Shown: positions 1-10,200, counted from the first letter of the stretch. The stretch is DNA of 64,000 nucleotides from Liolophura sinensis (GCF_032854445.1 NW_027017958.1:397001-461000); one strand, 5' to 3'. Translations and numbers: made by a program. The notes: generated by a model from the sequence alone, not told the origin.

Positions 1-805
1 ATTATAATAACATGTTCACTTACAAGATGAACATTGTAATCATTTTATTAGGACGTTCAGTTACAAGATGAACATTGTAATCAATATAATAGCATATTCA
101 GTTACAAAATGAACATTGTAATTATTATAATATCATGCTTAGTTACAAGATGAACATTGTTATCAGTATAATAGCATGTTCAGTAACAACATAAACATTG
201 TAATCATTATAATAGCATGTTCAGTTACAAGGTGATTTTTGTAATTACTATAATAGCATGGTCAGTTACAAGACACCCTTTGTAATTATTATAATAGCAT
301 CTTCAGTTACAAGATAAACATTGTAATCATTATTTTAGCACGTTTAGTTAAAACGTGAGGATTGTAATCGATATAATAGCATGTTCTGCTACAAGATAAA
401 TATTGTAATTATTGTAATGGCATTTTCATTTACAAGGTGAACATTGTAATCATTATAATAACATGTTCACTTACAAGATGAACATTGTAATCATTTTATT
501 AGGACGTTCAGTTACAAGATGAACATTGTAATCATTATAATAGCATGTTCAGTTACAAAATGAACATTGTAATTATTATAATATCATGCTTAGTTACAAG
601 ATGAACATTGTTATCAGTATAATAGCATGTTCAGTTACAACATAAACATTGTAATCATTATAATAGCATGCTCAATTACAAGATGAACATTGTAATCAGT
701 ATAATAGCATGCTCAGTTACAAATTTAACAATGTAATCATTATACTAGTATGCTCAGTTACAAGATGAACATTGTAATCATTATAATAACATGTTCAGTT
801 ACCAG

Positions 806-835
806 AGAGAACGACGTTAAAACCCAAGCACTCAC
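806..835 (+). repeat. SINE-tail segment inside a 41-bp monomer (1)
   Basis: The second part of one monomer is replaced by AGAGAACGACGTTAAAACCC and AAGCACTCAC. Its ACGACGTTAAA-CCCAAGCACTCAC portion matches the 3-prime end of SINE-1 (from 2655) with one difference. It is bracketed by TCAGTTACCAG at 795-805 and 836-846, exactly 41 bp apart, so the satellite phase is unchanged. It may be a very short 5-prime-truncated SINE insertion or a conversion tract. Confidence 0.8.
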
Positions 836-1174
836 TCAGTTACCAGATGAACATTGTAATCATTATATTAGGACGTTCAGTTACAAGATGAACATTGTAA
901 TCAATATAATAGCATATTCAGTTACAAAATGAACATTGTAATCATTATACTAGTATGCCCAGTTACAAGATGAACATTGTAATCAGTATAATAGCGTGCT
1001 CAGTTACAAGATGAACATTGTAATCATTATAATAGCATGTTCAGTTACCAGATGAACATTGTAATCAGTATAATAGCATGCTCAGTTACAAATTTAACAA
1101 TGTAATCATTATACTAGTATGCTCAGTTACAAGATGAACATTGTAATCATTATAATAACATGTTCAGTTACCAG

Positions 1175-1204
1175 AGAGAACGACGTTAAAACCCAAGCAC
1201 TCAC
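1175..1204 (+). repeat. SINE-tail segment inside a 41-bp monomer (2)
   Basis: Second copy, 369 bp (9 monomers) after the first, from a local tandem duplication. It ends 229 bp before block 1, the same distance as the corresponding copies before blocks 2 to 5. Confidence 0.8.
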
Positions 1205-1433
1205 TCAGTTACCAGATGAACATTGTAATCATTATATTAGGACGTTCAGTTACAAGATGAACATTGTAATCAATATAATAGCATATTCAGTTACAAAATG
1301 AACATTGTAATCATTATACTAGTATGCCCAGTTACAAGATGAACATTGTAATCAGTATAATAGCGTGCTCAGTTACAAGATGAACATTGTAATCATTATA
1401 ATAGCATGTTCAGTTACCAGATGAACATTGTAA

Positions 1434-2270
1434 GAATTATTTTTAGAATAAATCGCTTCCAAACTCTGGTATATTCACTATAGTTTAACTAAACGCCATC
1501 ATATCGTATTTAAGTTAATTACATGTAATATTGTAATAGGCATGTTCTTAAGTCAAGTGGCCCTTTGTTTAGCCTTTTAAAACGGAAACTACAGGTATGC
1601 ACATTTAAGAGAACTTATGTTTGTCCTTTTTTAAAACCATTTTCTTCATTCCTCAATGAAAAATACATGCATTGTTTCGCACCCCTATTTGCAGCGTACT
1701 GGCAATGGGCCAAATGTGTAGAATACGATATCTGTGAAATTAATCTGACTGCAATAAGATCAGAAAATTCGACCCCAATTCTTTGATGGTTTCTCTACGG
1801 TTCTTCTATATCGGGACTAGTCTTGCTGACAATGGTAACTGATGCTCGTCGGCAGGTACACGTACGTTAATGAGATCAATAACTTTGTCTCTTTCTTTCA
1901 GGACAAATATGTACCTTATTAAACTAACGGTTTTGACAGATAAATGTAACAGCTCTGTGATCTCATCATGTTAGAAATGAAATAAAAAATGCGATATAGA
2001 CGTACTTGAGCTCCTAATATGTTTTTTCCAGAGTGCTTACGGTGGACTTCGTTTGGATTCTGTGAGGGTTTTGATAGGTCTGTTATATGTTAATTGTGGA
2101 TTACTGAAAACTCGCACCACTAATATTATATGTACAAACATGTATGCTTAAAGCCTTCCTTTCACTAGGAAATAAAATAGCCTGAGTAGGAGCCTTGTCA
2201 GGTGGGGTTATGTATGGGAGGACTAAGGTTTGCCTGAAGTGAAAGACATAGGTACAGTAAATGGCGCAGA
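1434..2270. other. Block left part, unrecognised
   Basis: About 840 bp of mixed composition. It begins as a degenerating satellite monomer (GAATTATTTTTAG resembles the normal monomer end TCATTATAATAG) and contains one more decayed monomer at 1527-1547. A 73-codon frame at 1565-1786 is open in all copies but has no recognisable domain, signal peptide or start context. A second frame after it is interrupted in copy 1. I see no RNA gene or promoter I can support. The equivalent stretch occurs in every block copy. Confidence 0.6.
1527..1547 (+). repeat. Decayed satellite monomer inside block
   Basis: The sequence AATATTGTAATAGGCATGTTC resembles the satellite segment AACATTGTAAT...ATAGCATGTTC with about ten bases missing in the middle. 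It lies ~95 bp inside the block, after a stretch without satellite similarity. It suggests that the block/array boundary was once further right, or that the block edge grew by decay of old monomers. It is short, so chance similarity in AT-rich DNA is possible. Confidence 0.45.
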
Positions 2271-2307
2271 GACATACATGTCTTTACAAATAAATGTTAT
2301 CTGATCG

Positions 2308-2319
2308 TCAGTTGCACAG
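2308..2319 (+). repeat. SINE-1 target-site duplication, left copy
   Basis: TCAGTTGCACAG here is repeated exactly at 2688-2699, immediately after the ACTC tail of the SINE. A 12-bp direct repeat bracketing a tRNA-derived element with a simple tail is the expected mark of target-primed insertion. The first bases (TCA) of the right copy could also belong to the ACTC tail, so the true duplication may be 9-12 bp. Confidence 0.8.
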
Positions 2320-2330
2320 ACCGGCCCGGA

Positions 2331-2383
2331 TAGCACAGTTGGTAGAGCGTCCGCTTCGGGACCGGTAGATCCAGGATCAATCC
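2331..2383 (+). promoter_or_regulatory. Internal pol III promoter (A and B boxes) of SINE-1
   Basis: A box TAGCACAGTTGG at 2331-2342 matches TRGYNNARNNGG at every fixed position. B box GATCAATCC at 2375-2383 matches GWTCRANNC. The 44-bp start-to-start spacing is normal for tRNA-type promoters. The sequence is the same in all five blocks. Whether it is active cannot be judged from sequence. Confidence 0.65.
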
Positions 2384-2412
2384 TTGGTCGAGTCACACCT
2401 AAGACTTTAAAA

Positions 2413-2432
2413 GAGGAAGTTGTAACTTCCTC
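2413..2432 (+). other. Perfect 9-bp hairpin in SINE-1 body
   Basis: GAGGAAGTT, a 2-nt spacer GT, and AACTTCCTC form a perfect inverted repeat just after the tRNA-like head. It could fold in SINE RNA, although a 2-nt loop would open one closing pair. It is conserved in every copy in the window. Confidence 0.7.
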
Positions 2433-2756
2433 GTTTGGCGTTCAGCATGAAGGGGATAGTGCAACGACTGGTTGACCCGTTTCAGTATAATGGCTCGGGC
2501 GGGGCGGCTTACTTGCCTTCGGTAAGTCGTCTCAGTGATGCAGCACTAAATAAAAGAGCGGTGAAAATCCGTCCTCCTGCAACAAGGAGGCACATTACAC
2601 GTGCATGCACCCTAATGATTCCTTCGTCGTCATATGACTGAAAAATTGTTGAGTACGACGTTAAACCCCAAGCACTCACTCACTCACTCAGTTGCACAGC
2701 GACATACATGTCTATACAGAAAAATGCTATCTGATCGCAGTCAGTGTAAAATTCCT

Positions 2757-2891
2757 GACGGTGTTTACTGTGCAGCAGAGATTCAGGATGGTGCTTACTG
2801 TGTAGCAGAGTTTCAGGATGGTATTTACTGTGCAGCAGAGATTCAGGATGGTGTTTACGGTGCAACAGAGATTCAGTATGGTGTTAATTGA
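2757..2891 (+). repeat. 30-bp minisatellite, ~4.5 units (copy 1)
   Basis: Units start at 2757, 2787, 2817 and 2847, each of the form GAYGGTRYTTACTGTGYAGC followed by AGAGWTTCAG, with a half unit from 2877. Because 30 is divisible by three, the repeat keeps frames open on both strands (an 85-codon + frame and a 61-codon - frame with repeated His-Pro-Glu-type units). These are by-products, not genes. Unit number is the same in all five blocks, so the array has not changed since the block was amplified. Confidence 0.9.
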
Positions 2892-3138
2892 TTTAATCAA
2901 CGATTCAGGAAAACACAGTGATTCAGGTTTAGAAGCTGCCTGACTTCAGGTTATATTAATATCTTGAAGTAATGATACTTCGTTGCTTGAAACCATTTAA
3001 ACATCCGAATTCCACTGACTCTGTCAACACGCTGGATGAAAGAATAAATTGGAGTGAAATCAGTTAGAGAAACACATGATTTTCTATCGGCCTCACAACG
3101 TTTTACATTTTACTTACTTATTTAATTTTTGTTTGAGG
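2892..3138. other. Block middle, unrecognised
   Basis: About 250 bp between the minisatellite and SINE-2, with no gene or family I recognise. The end (TTTTACTTACTTATTTAATT, from about 3108) is a simple T/A-rich stretch that could be the tail of an opposite-strand retroposon, but no body is visible. Confidence 0.5.
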
Positions 3139-3324
3139 AGGGCCTCAGTTACCGAGGGGGTCAGCACGCCATCGCCCTGCAATGGGCTTCCAACCGATGC
3201 GGTCGCTGTGAGTTCAAGTCCAGCTCAGGCTGGCTTCCTCTTTTTGCCGTCCATGAGGAGGTCTTCTGGCAACCTGCGGGTAGTCGTGGGTTTCCCCCAG
3301 TACACCAAATAAATAAATAAATAA
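3139..3324 (+). mobile_element. tRNA-derived SINE-2 with AAAT tail (copy 1)
   Basis: A tRNA-Leu-like head starts near 3139 (GAGGGCCTCAGTTACCGAGG). The A box region at 3149-3160 departs from consensus at two positions. The B box GTTCAAGTC at 3212-3220 fits GWTCRANNC. A core follows (GCTCAGGCTGGCTTCCTC, then CAACCTGCGGGTAGTCGTGG), resembling from memory a core shared by many molluscan SINEs. The element ends in an AAAT-type tail at 3306-3324. At about 186 bp it looks shortened at its 3-prime side relative to the longer versions I recall. I could not find a clear target-site duplication. A 120-codon minus-strand frame across it is an antisense shadow. Confidence 0.82.
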
Positions 3325-4270
3325 TGTTACGACCCAAACTGTCTGTATTATAAAGAGATGGCTTGTTCGAAATACACGACAGTTTAGCCGCACAAAAAAG
3401 TAACCAAAACCAGCAGATTTTATTTTTCAACAATTTATTACATTTAACAGGAACAGATAACAAGACTTTTACAAGAGCTAAAATACTTAAGTTTAACAAG
3501 AAATGATAGCAATATCTATACAAATACTAAAGTACTTACACAATGCTGAAAAATGCACAGAGGCAATATTTACAAGAGCGAAAGTCCACAGTATAACTGA
3601 GTGTATGACGACATATACACAAAATTCCACAGACAGGGTCCGTGTACTAAATAAGCACTGTGTACACAAGAGCACAAATTAAGCCTTTGAAGCCTTTGTT
3701 GCTAACTAGATAGCGTTTTAGATCTCTTGAAATGACACCTGAAAGGTTTGATTCAATTGTTGTGTAACAGTAATCACCGAATGACTGGATGATTGGGTTT
3801 GACGTCACATTGTAATGCAAGAATGAAAGAAAGATTCAAAGGTTGAAAGCAATCACTGCGAGGTGTTACTTAAAAATCAGGTTGCCTTACACCTGTCAAG
3901 GCACGGGATACCACGGATTGCAGATAGTTCTCTGCTGATTTATTTTCATTTATTTTTGTCGATTGTTGAGAAACCTTGCTATAATGACTGAAAAGAGAAA
4001 CGATCATAAAAGCTGCGGGACCAAGTGTTCTCTGTAATCCCACATGGAACACTGGGGTTAGAGCTGATTTCCTAGCTGGCACCATCTTTTAAGTGCCAAT
4101 ATTGAGAAATGCCTTCTATTTCTTCTCAACGATCAACGGTACAAAGATGCAGTTTGGACCAAATACACACTAAAAAGCTCATCTTATCCCCACACATTAT
4201 CCAGACTAAATGTTTCATTTTTCCCCTCAGCTGAAATAGACTAAATCCAGTTAAAGAGAAACGTGTTTTA
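3325..4270. other. Block right part, unrecognised
   Basis: About 945 bp without a recognisable gene. TTACAAGAGC occurs twice, about 100 bp apart. A TGACGTCA palindrome (full CRE-type site) sits at 3800-3807 and is kept in all copies. Minus-strand frames of 60 and 71 codons have no domain. The final bases TTTTATAATAGCATGCTCAG merge directly into the satellite. In copy 3 this right part carries a cluster of private differences. Confidence 0.55.
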
Positions 4271-5159
4271 TAATAGCATGCTCAGTTACAAGATAAACAT
4301 TGTAATCATTGTATTAGCATGCTCAGTTACAAGGTGAACATTGTAATCATTATATTAGCACGCTCAGTTACAAGGTAAACATTGTAATCATTATAATAGA
4401 AAGCTCAGTTACAAGATGAAAATTGTAATCATAATAGAATATTCAGTTACAAGATGAACATTGTAATCATTAAAATAGCATGTTCAGTTACAAGGTGAAC
4501 ATTGTAATCATTATAAAAACATGCCCAGTTACAAGATGAACATTGTAATAGTTAAAATAGCATGTTCAGTTACGAATTCAACATTGTAATCATTATAATA
4601 GCATGCTCAGTTGCAAGATAAACATTGTAATCATTATAATATCATTTTCAGTTACAAGATGAAGATTGTAATCGACATAATAGCATGTTCAGTTACAAAA
4701 TGAACATTGTCATCATTAAAATAGCATGTTCAGTTAAAAGGTGAACATTGTAATCATTATAAAAACATGCTCAGTTACAAGATGAACATTGTAATCATTA
4801 TAATACCATGTTCAGTTACAAGGTGGACATTGTAATCAGTATAAAAGCATGCTCAGTTGCAAAATGGACATTGTAATCATTACATTAGCATATTCAGTTA
4901 CAAGATGAATATTGTAATCATTAAAATGACATCATCAGTTACAAAATGAACATTGTATTCATTATATTAGCACGTTCAATTACAAGATGAACATTGTAAT
5001 CATTATAATAATGTGCTCAGTTACAAGGTGAACATTGTAATCATTACAATAGCGTGCTCAGTTACAAGATGAACATTGTAATCATTATAAAAACATGCCC
5101 AATTACAAAATGAACATTGTAATAGTTATAATAGCATGTTCAGTTACAAAGTGAACATT

Positions 5160-7291
5160 GTAATCATTGTAATAGCATGTTCAGTTACAAAGTGAACATT
5201 GTAATCCTTATAATTGCATGTTCAGTTACAAGATGAACATTGTAATCATTATAAAAACATCATCAGTTGCAAGGTGAACATTGTAATCACTATACAAGCA
5301 TGCTCAGTTGCAAAATGGACATTGTAATCATTACAAAAGCATATTTAGTTACAAGATGAACATTGTAGTCATTATAATAATGTGCTCAGTTACAAGGTGA
5401 ACATTGTAATCATTACAATAGCCTGCTCAGTTACAAGGTGAACATTGTAATCATTATAAAAACATGCCCAGTTACAAGATGAACATTGTAATAGTTAAAT
5501 TAGCATGTTCAGTTACGAAGTGAACATTGTAATCATTATAATAGCATGCTCAGTTGCAAGATAAACATTGTTATCATTATAATATCATTTTCAGTTACAA
5601 GATGAAGATTGTAATCGACATAATAGCATGTTCAGTTACAAGATGAACATTGTAATCATTATAATAGCATGTTCAGTTACAAAGTAAACATTGTAATCAT
5701 TATAATAGCGTCAACGGTTACAAAATCATCATTGTAATCAATATAATAGCATGCTCAGTTACAAAATGAATATTGCAATCATTATATTAGCATATTTTAT
5801 TACAAGAGGAACAATGTAATCATTATTATAGCATATGTAGTTACAAGATGAACATTGTAATCATTATAAAAACATCATCAGTTACAAAGTGAACATTGTA
5901 ATCAGTATAAAAGCATGCTCAGTTGCAAAATAGACATTGTAATCATTACATTAGAATATTCAGTTACAAGATGAATATTGTAATCATTATAATAACATCA
6001 TCAGTTACAAAATGAACATTGTATTCATTATATTAGCACGTTCAATTACAAGATGAACATTGTAATCTTTATAATAACATCATCAGTTACAAAATGAACA
6101 TTGTATTCATTATATTAGCACGTTCAATTACAAGATGAACATTGTAATCATTATAATATCATGCTCAGTTGCAAGATGAAGATTGTAATCGACATAATAG
6201 CATGTTTAGTTACAAGATGAACATTGTAATCATTGTAATAGCATGTCCAGTTACAAAGTGAACATTGTAATCCTTATAATTGCATGTTCAGTTACAAGAT
6301 GAACATTGTAATCATTATAAAAACATCATCAGTTGCAAGGTGAACATTGTAATCACTATACAAGCATGCTCAGTTGCAAAATGGACATTGTAATCATTAC
6401 AATAGCATATTTAGTTACAAGATGAACATTGTAGTCATTATAATAATGTGCTCAGTTACAAGGTGAACATTGTAATCATTACAATAGCCTGCTCAGTTAC
6501 AAGGTGAACATTGTAATCATTATAAAAACATGCCCAGTTACAAGATGAACATTGTAATAGTTAAATTAGCATGTTCAGTTACGAAGTGAACATTGTAATC
6601 ATTATAATAGCATGCTCAGTTGCAAGATAAACATTGTTATCATTATAATATCATTTTCAGTTACAAGATGAAGATTGTAATCGACATAATAGCATGTTCA
6701 GTTACAAGATGAACATTGTAATCATTATAATAGCATGTTCAGTTACAAAGTAAACATTGTAATCATTATAATAGCGTCAACGGTTACAAAATCATCATTG
6801 TAATCAATATAATAGCATGCTCAGTTACAAAATGAATATTGCAATCATTATATTAGCATATTTTATTACAAGAGGAACAATGTAATCATTATTATAGCAT
6901 ATGTACTTACAAGATGAACATTGTAATCATTATAAAAACATCATCAGTTACAAAGTGAACATTGTAATCAGTATAAAAGCATGCTCAGTTGCAAAATAGA
7001 CATTGTAATCATTACATTAGAATATTCAGTTACAAGATGAATATTGTAATCATTATAATAACATCATCAGTTACAAAATGAACATTGTATTCATTATATT
7101 AGCACGTTCAATTACAAGATGAACATTGTAATCTTTATAATAACATCATCAGTTACAAAATGAACATTGTATTCATTATATTAGCACGTTCAATTACAAG
7201 ATGAACATTGTAATCATTATAATATCATGCTCACTTGCAAGATGAAGATTGTAATCGACATAATAGCATGTTTAGTTACAAGATGAACATT
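5160..7291. repeat. 1,066-bp tandem duplication in array 1
   Basis: Landmarks repeat with a constant 1,066-bp offset, exactly 26 x 41: GCCTGCTCAG at 5421 and 6487, and GCATATGTAG/C at 5831 and 6897. The copies differ by few bases. Ends are approximate. The duplication also occurs in the arrays after blocks 2 and 5 but is single after block 4. Confidence 0.85.
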
Positions 7292-10200
7292 GTAATCATT
7301 GTAATAACATGTCCAGTTACAAAGTGAACATTGTAATCCTTATAATTACATGTTCAGTTACAAGATGAACATTGTAATCATTATAAAAACATCATCAGTT
7401 GCAAGATGAACATTGTAATCATTATAAAAACATGCTCAGTTACAAGATGAACATTGAAATCATTATAATAGCACGTTCAGTTACAAGGTGGACATTGTAA
7501 TCAGTATAAAAGCATGCTCAGTTGCAAAATGGACAATATAATCATTACATTAGCATATTCAGTTACAAGATCAATATTTTAATCATTATAATAACATCAT
7601 CAGTTACAAAATGAAGATTGTATTCATTATATTAGCACGTTCAATTACAAGATGAACATTGTAATCATTATAATATCATGCTCAGATGCAAGATGAAGAT
7701 TGTAATCGACATAATAGCATGTTCAGTTACAAGATGAACATTGTAATCATTGTAATAGCATGTTCAGTTACAAAGTGAACATTGTAATCATTATAAAAAC
7801 ATCATCAGTTGCAAGGTGAACATTGTAATCAGTATACAAGCATGCTCAGTTGCAAAATGGACATTGTAATCATTACAATAGCATATTCAGTTACAAGATG
7901 AACATTGTAATCATTATTATAGCATATGTATTTACAAGATGAACATTGTAATCCTTATAAAAACATCATCAGTTACAAGGTGAACATTGTAATCAGTATA
8001 AAAGCATGCTCAGTTGCAAAATGGACATTGTAATCATTACATTAGCATATTCAGTTACAAGATGAATACTGTAATCATTAAAATAACATCATCAGTTACA
8101 AAATGAACATTGTATTCATTATATTAGCACGTTCAATTACAAGATGAACATTGTAATCATTATAATATCATGCTCAGTTGCAAGATGAAAATTGTAATCG
8201 ACATAATAGCATGTTTTTTTAAAAGATGAACATTGTAATCATTATAATAGCATGTTCAGTTACAAAGTGAACATTATAATCCTTATAATTGCATGTTCAG
8301 TTACAAGATGAACATTGTAATCATTATAAAAACATCATCAGTTGCAAGGTGAACATTGTAATCAGTATACAAGCATGCTCAGTTGCAAAATGGACATTGT
8401 AATGATTACAATAGCATATTCAGTTACAAGATGAACATTGTAATCATTATAATAATGTGCTCAGTTACAAAGTGAACATTGTCATCATTACAATAACCTG
8501 CTCAGTTACAAGATGAACATTGTAATCATTATAAAAACATGCCCAGTTACAAGATGAACATTGTAATAGTTAAATTAGCATGTTCAGTTACGAAGTGAAC
8601 ATTGTAATCATTATAATAGCATGCTCAGTTGCAAGATAAACATTGTTAGCATCTTAATATCCTTTTCAGTTACAAGATGAAGATTGTAACCGACATAATA
8701 GCATGTTCAGTTACAAGATGAACATTGTAATCATTGTAATAGCATGTTCAGTTACAAAGTAAACATTGTAATCATTATAATAGCGTCAACTGTTACAAAA
8801 TCATCATTGTAATCAATAAAATAGCATGCTCAGTTACAAAATGAATATTGCAATTATTATATTAGCATATTTTTTTACAAGATGAACAATGTAATCTTTA
8901 TTATAGCATATGTAGTTACAAGATGAACATTGTAATCATTATAAAAACATCATCAGTTACAAGGTGAACATTGTAATCAGTATAAAAGCATGCTCAGTTG
9001 CAAAATAGACATTGTAATCATTAGATTAGCATATTCATTTACAAGATGAATATTGTAATCATTATAATAACATCATCAGTTACAAAATAAACATTGTATT
9101 CATTATATTAGCACGTTCAATTACAAGATGAATATTGTAATCATTATAGAAGCATGTTCAGTTACAAGGTGAACATTGTAATCAATATAAAAACATCATC
9201 AGTTGCAAGGTGAACATTGTAATCATTATAAAAACATGCTCAGTTACAAGATGAACATTGAAATCATTATAATAGCATGTTCAGTTACAAGGTGGACATT
9301 GTAATCAGTATAAAAGCATGCTCAGTTGCAAAATAGACATTATAATCATTACATTAGCATATTCAGTTACAAGATGAATATTTTAATCATTATAATACCA
9401 TCATCAGTTACAAAATGAACATTGTATTCATTATATTAGCACGTTCAATTACAAGATGAACATTGTAATCATTATAAAAGCATGTTCAGTTACAAGGTGA
9501 ACATTGTAATCATTATAAAAACATGTTCAGTTACAAGATGAACATTGAAATCATTATAATAGCATGTTCAGTTACAAGGTGGACATTGTAATCAGTATAA
9601 AAGCATGCTCAGTTGCAAAATGGACATTGTAATCATTACATTAGCATATTCAGTTACAAGATGAATTCTGTAATAATTATAATAACATTATCAGTTACAA
9701 AATGAACATTGTATACATTATATTAGCACGTTCAATTACAAAGTAAATATTGTAATCATTATAAGAGCGTCATCAGTTGCAAGGTGAACATTGTAATCAC
9801 TATACAAGCATGCTCAGTTGCAAAATGGACATTGTAATCATTACAATAGCATATTTAGTTACAAGATGAACATTGTAATCAATATAATAATGTGCTCAGT
9901 TACAAGGTGAACATTGTAATCATTACAATAGCGTGCTCAGTTACAAGATGAACATTGTAATCATTTTAATAGCATGTTCAGTTACAGGATGAACATTGTA
10001 ATAATTTAATAGGGTGTTCAGTTACAAAATGAACATTGAAATCATTATAATAGAATGTTCAGTGCCAAGATGAACATTGCAATCATTATAATAGCATATT
10101 CAGTTACAAGATGAACATTGAAATCATTATAATAGCATGTTCAGTTACAAGGTGGACATTGTAATCAGTATAAAAGCATGCTCAGTTGCAAAATGGACAT

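Larger units (their letters stand above)
1..1433. repeat. 41-bp satellite array, left (partial)
   Basis: Tandem 41-bp monomers. A typical unit runs TTCAGTTACAAGATGAAC, then ATTGTAATCATTATAATAG, then CATG into the next unit. Variants change a few bases, for example GCTCAGTTGCAAAATGG or GGACGTTCAG. The array is cut by the window edge. The first ~230 bp recur from position 452, 451 bp (11 monomers) away, with a few differences. A 369-bp (9-monomer) tandem duplication then carries two copies of a SINE-tail-bearing monomer. The array ends in the last recognisable monomer, which degenerates after GAACATTGTAA at 1433. Open frames here only reflect the repeat phase. Confidence 0.95.
2320..2687 (+). 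mobile_element. tRNA-derived SINE-1 with ACTC tail (copy 1)
   Basis: Non-autonomous retroposon of about 370 bp. The tRNA-like head begins near 2323 (GGCCCGGATAGCACAGTTGG). It has a perfect A box, TAGCACAGTTGG, at 2331-2342, and a B box fitting GWTCRANNC, GATCAATCC, at 2375-2383. The body holds a perfect hairpin at 2413-2432 and a shorter one (CCTCCT/AGGAGG) at 2573-2590. It ends with GAGTACGACGTTAAACCCCA and an (ACTC)n tail. An exact 12-bp direct repeat flanks it. From memory this resembles SINEs common in gastropods; a partner LINE is not visible. The two intact internal boxes make RNA polymerase III transcription plausible, which is inference. Confidence 0.87.
2271..2737 (+). repeat. 50-bp ancestral tandem repeat split by SINE
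   Basis: The 37 bp at 2271-2307 (GACATACATGTCTTTACAAA onward to CTGATCG) recur at 2701-2737 with four mismatches, and similarity extends a few bases upstream of each. The copies are now 430 bp apart. Removing the SINE and one copy of its 12-bp target duplication leaves a 50-bp period, so the SINE appears to have landed inside a pre-existing 50-bp tandem pair. The same arrangement is in all five blocks, so it predates block amplification. Confidence 0.75.
1434..4270. repeat. 2.84-kb interspersed block, copy 1
   Basis: Non-satellite segment of 2,837 bp between two 41-bp arrays, recurring four more times in this window in the same orientation. In order it holds an unrecognised left part (with a decayed monomer at 1527-1547), a tRNA-derived SINE flanked by a 12-bp direct repeat, a 30-bp minisatellite, a second tRNA-derived SINE with an AAAT tail, and an unrecognised right part. 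No terminal inverted repeats, LTRs or clear target-site duplication of the whole block are visible. Copy 1 groups with copies 4 and 5: it has TA at 1479-1480, T at 3236 and A at 3508, where copies 2 and 3 differ. Two changes are private to it: G at 1841, which makes a stop in a frame open in all other copies, and T at 2923. That argues against coding function. Confidence 0.93.

Noticed and set aside
750-932. 60-codon open frame repeated ten times across the window
   Set aside because: It spans ordinary 41-bp monomers plus the SINE-tail monomer. The protein just mirrors the repeat, and the frame is open only because the SINE-tail segment changes local phase of stops.
1565-1786. 73-codon frame in the block, present in five copies
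   Set aside because: No domain, no convincing start context, and the near-identity of blocks makes its retention uninformative. The next frame in the block is broken by a stop in copy 1.
2323-2400. A functional tRNA gene
   Set aside because: A and B boxes are present, but the acceptor and anticodon stems do not pair properly and the sequence continues into a SINE body with an ACTC tail.
2634-2891. 85-codon + frame and overlapping 61-codon - frame with repeated motifs
   Set aside because: Both arise from a 30-bp minisatellite whose period is divisible by three; the + frame also starts inside the SINE-1 tail.
3161-3523. 120-codon minus-strand frame, the longest in the window
   Set aside because: Its C-terminal half is antisense to SINE-2 and the rest has no recognisable feature.
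1434-4270. Blocks as LTRs of a large retroelement with satellite interior
   Set aside because: No TG...CA ends, primer-binding site, polypurine tract or retroviral-type coding sequence between them.
1434-4270. Ribosomal DNA spacer repeats
   Set aside because: No rRNA gene sequence occurs anywhere in six array/block intervals.
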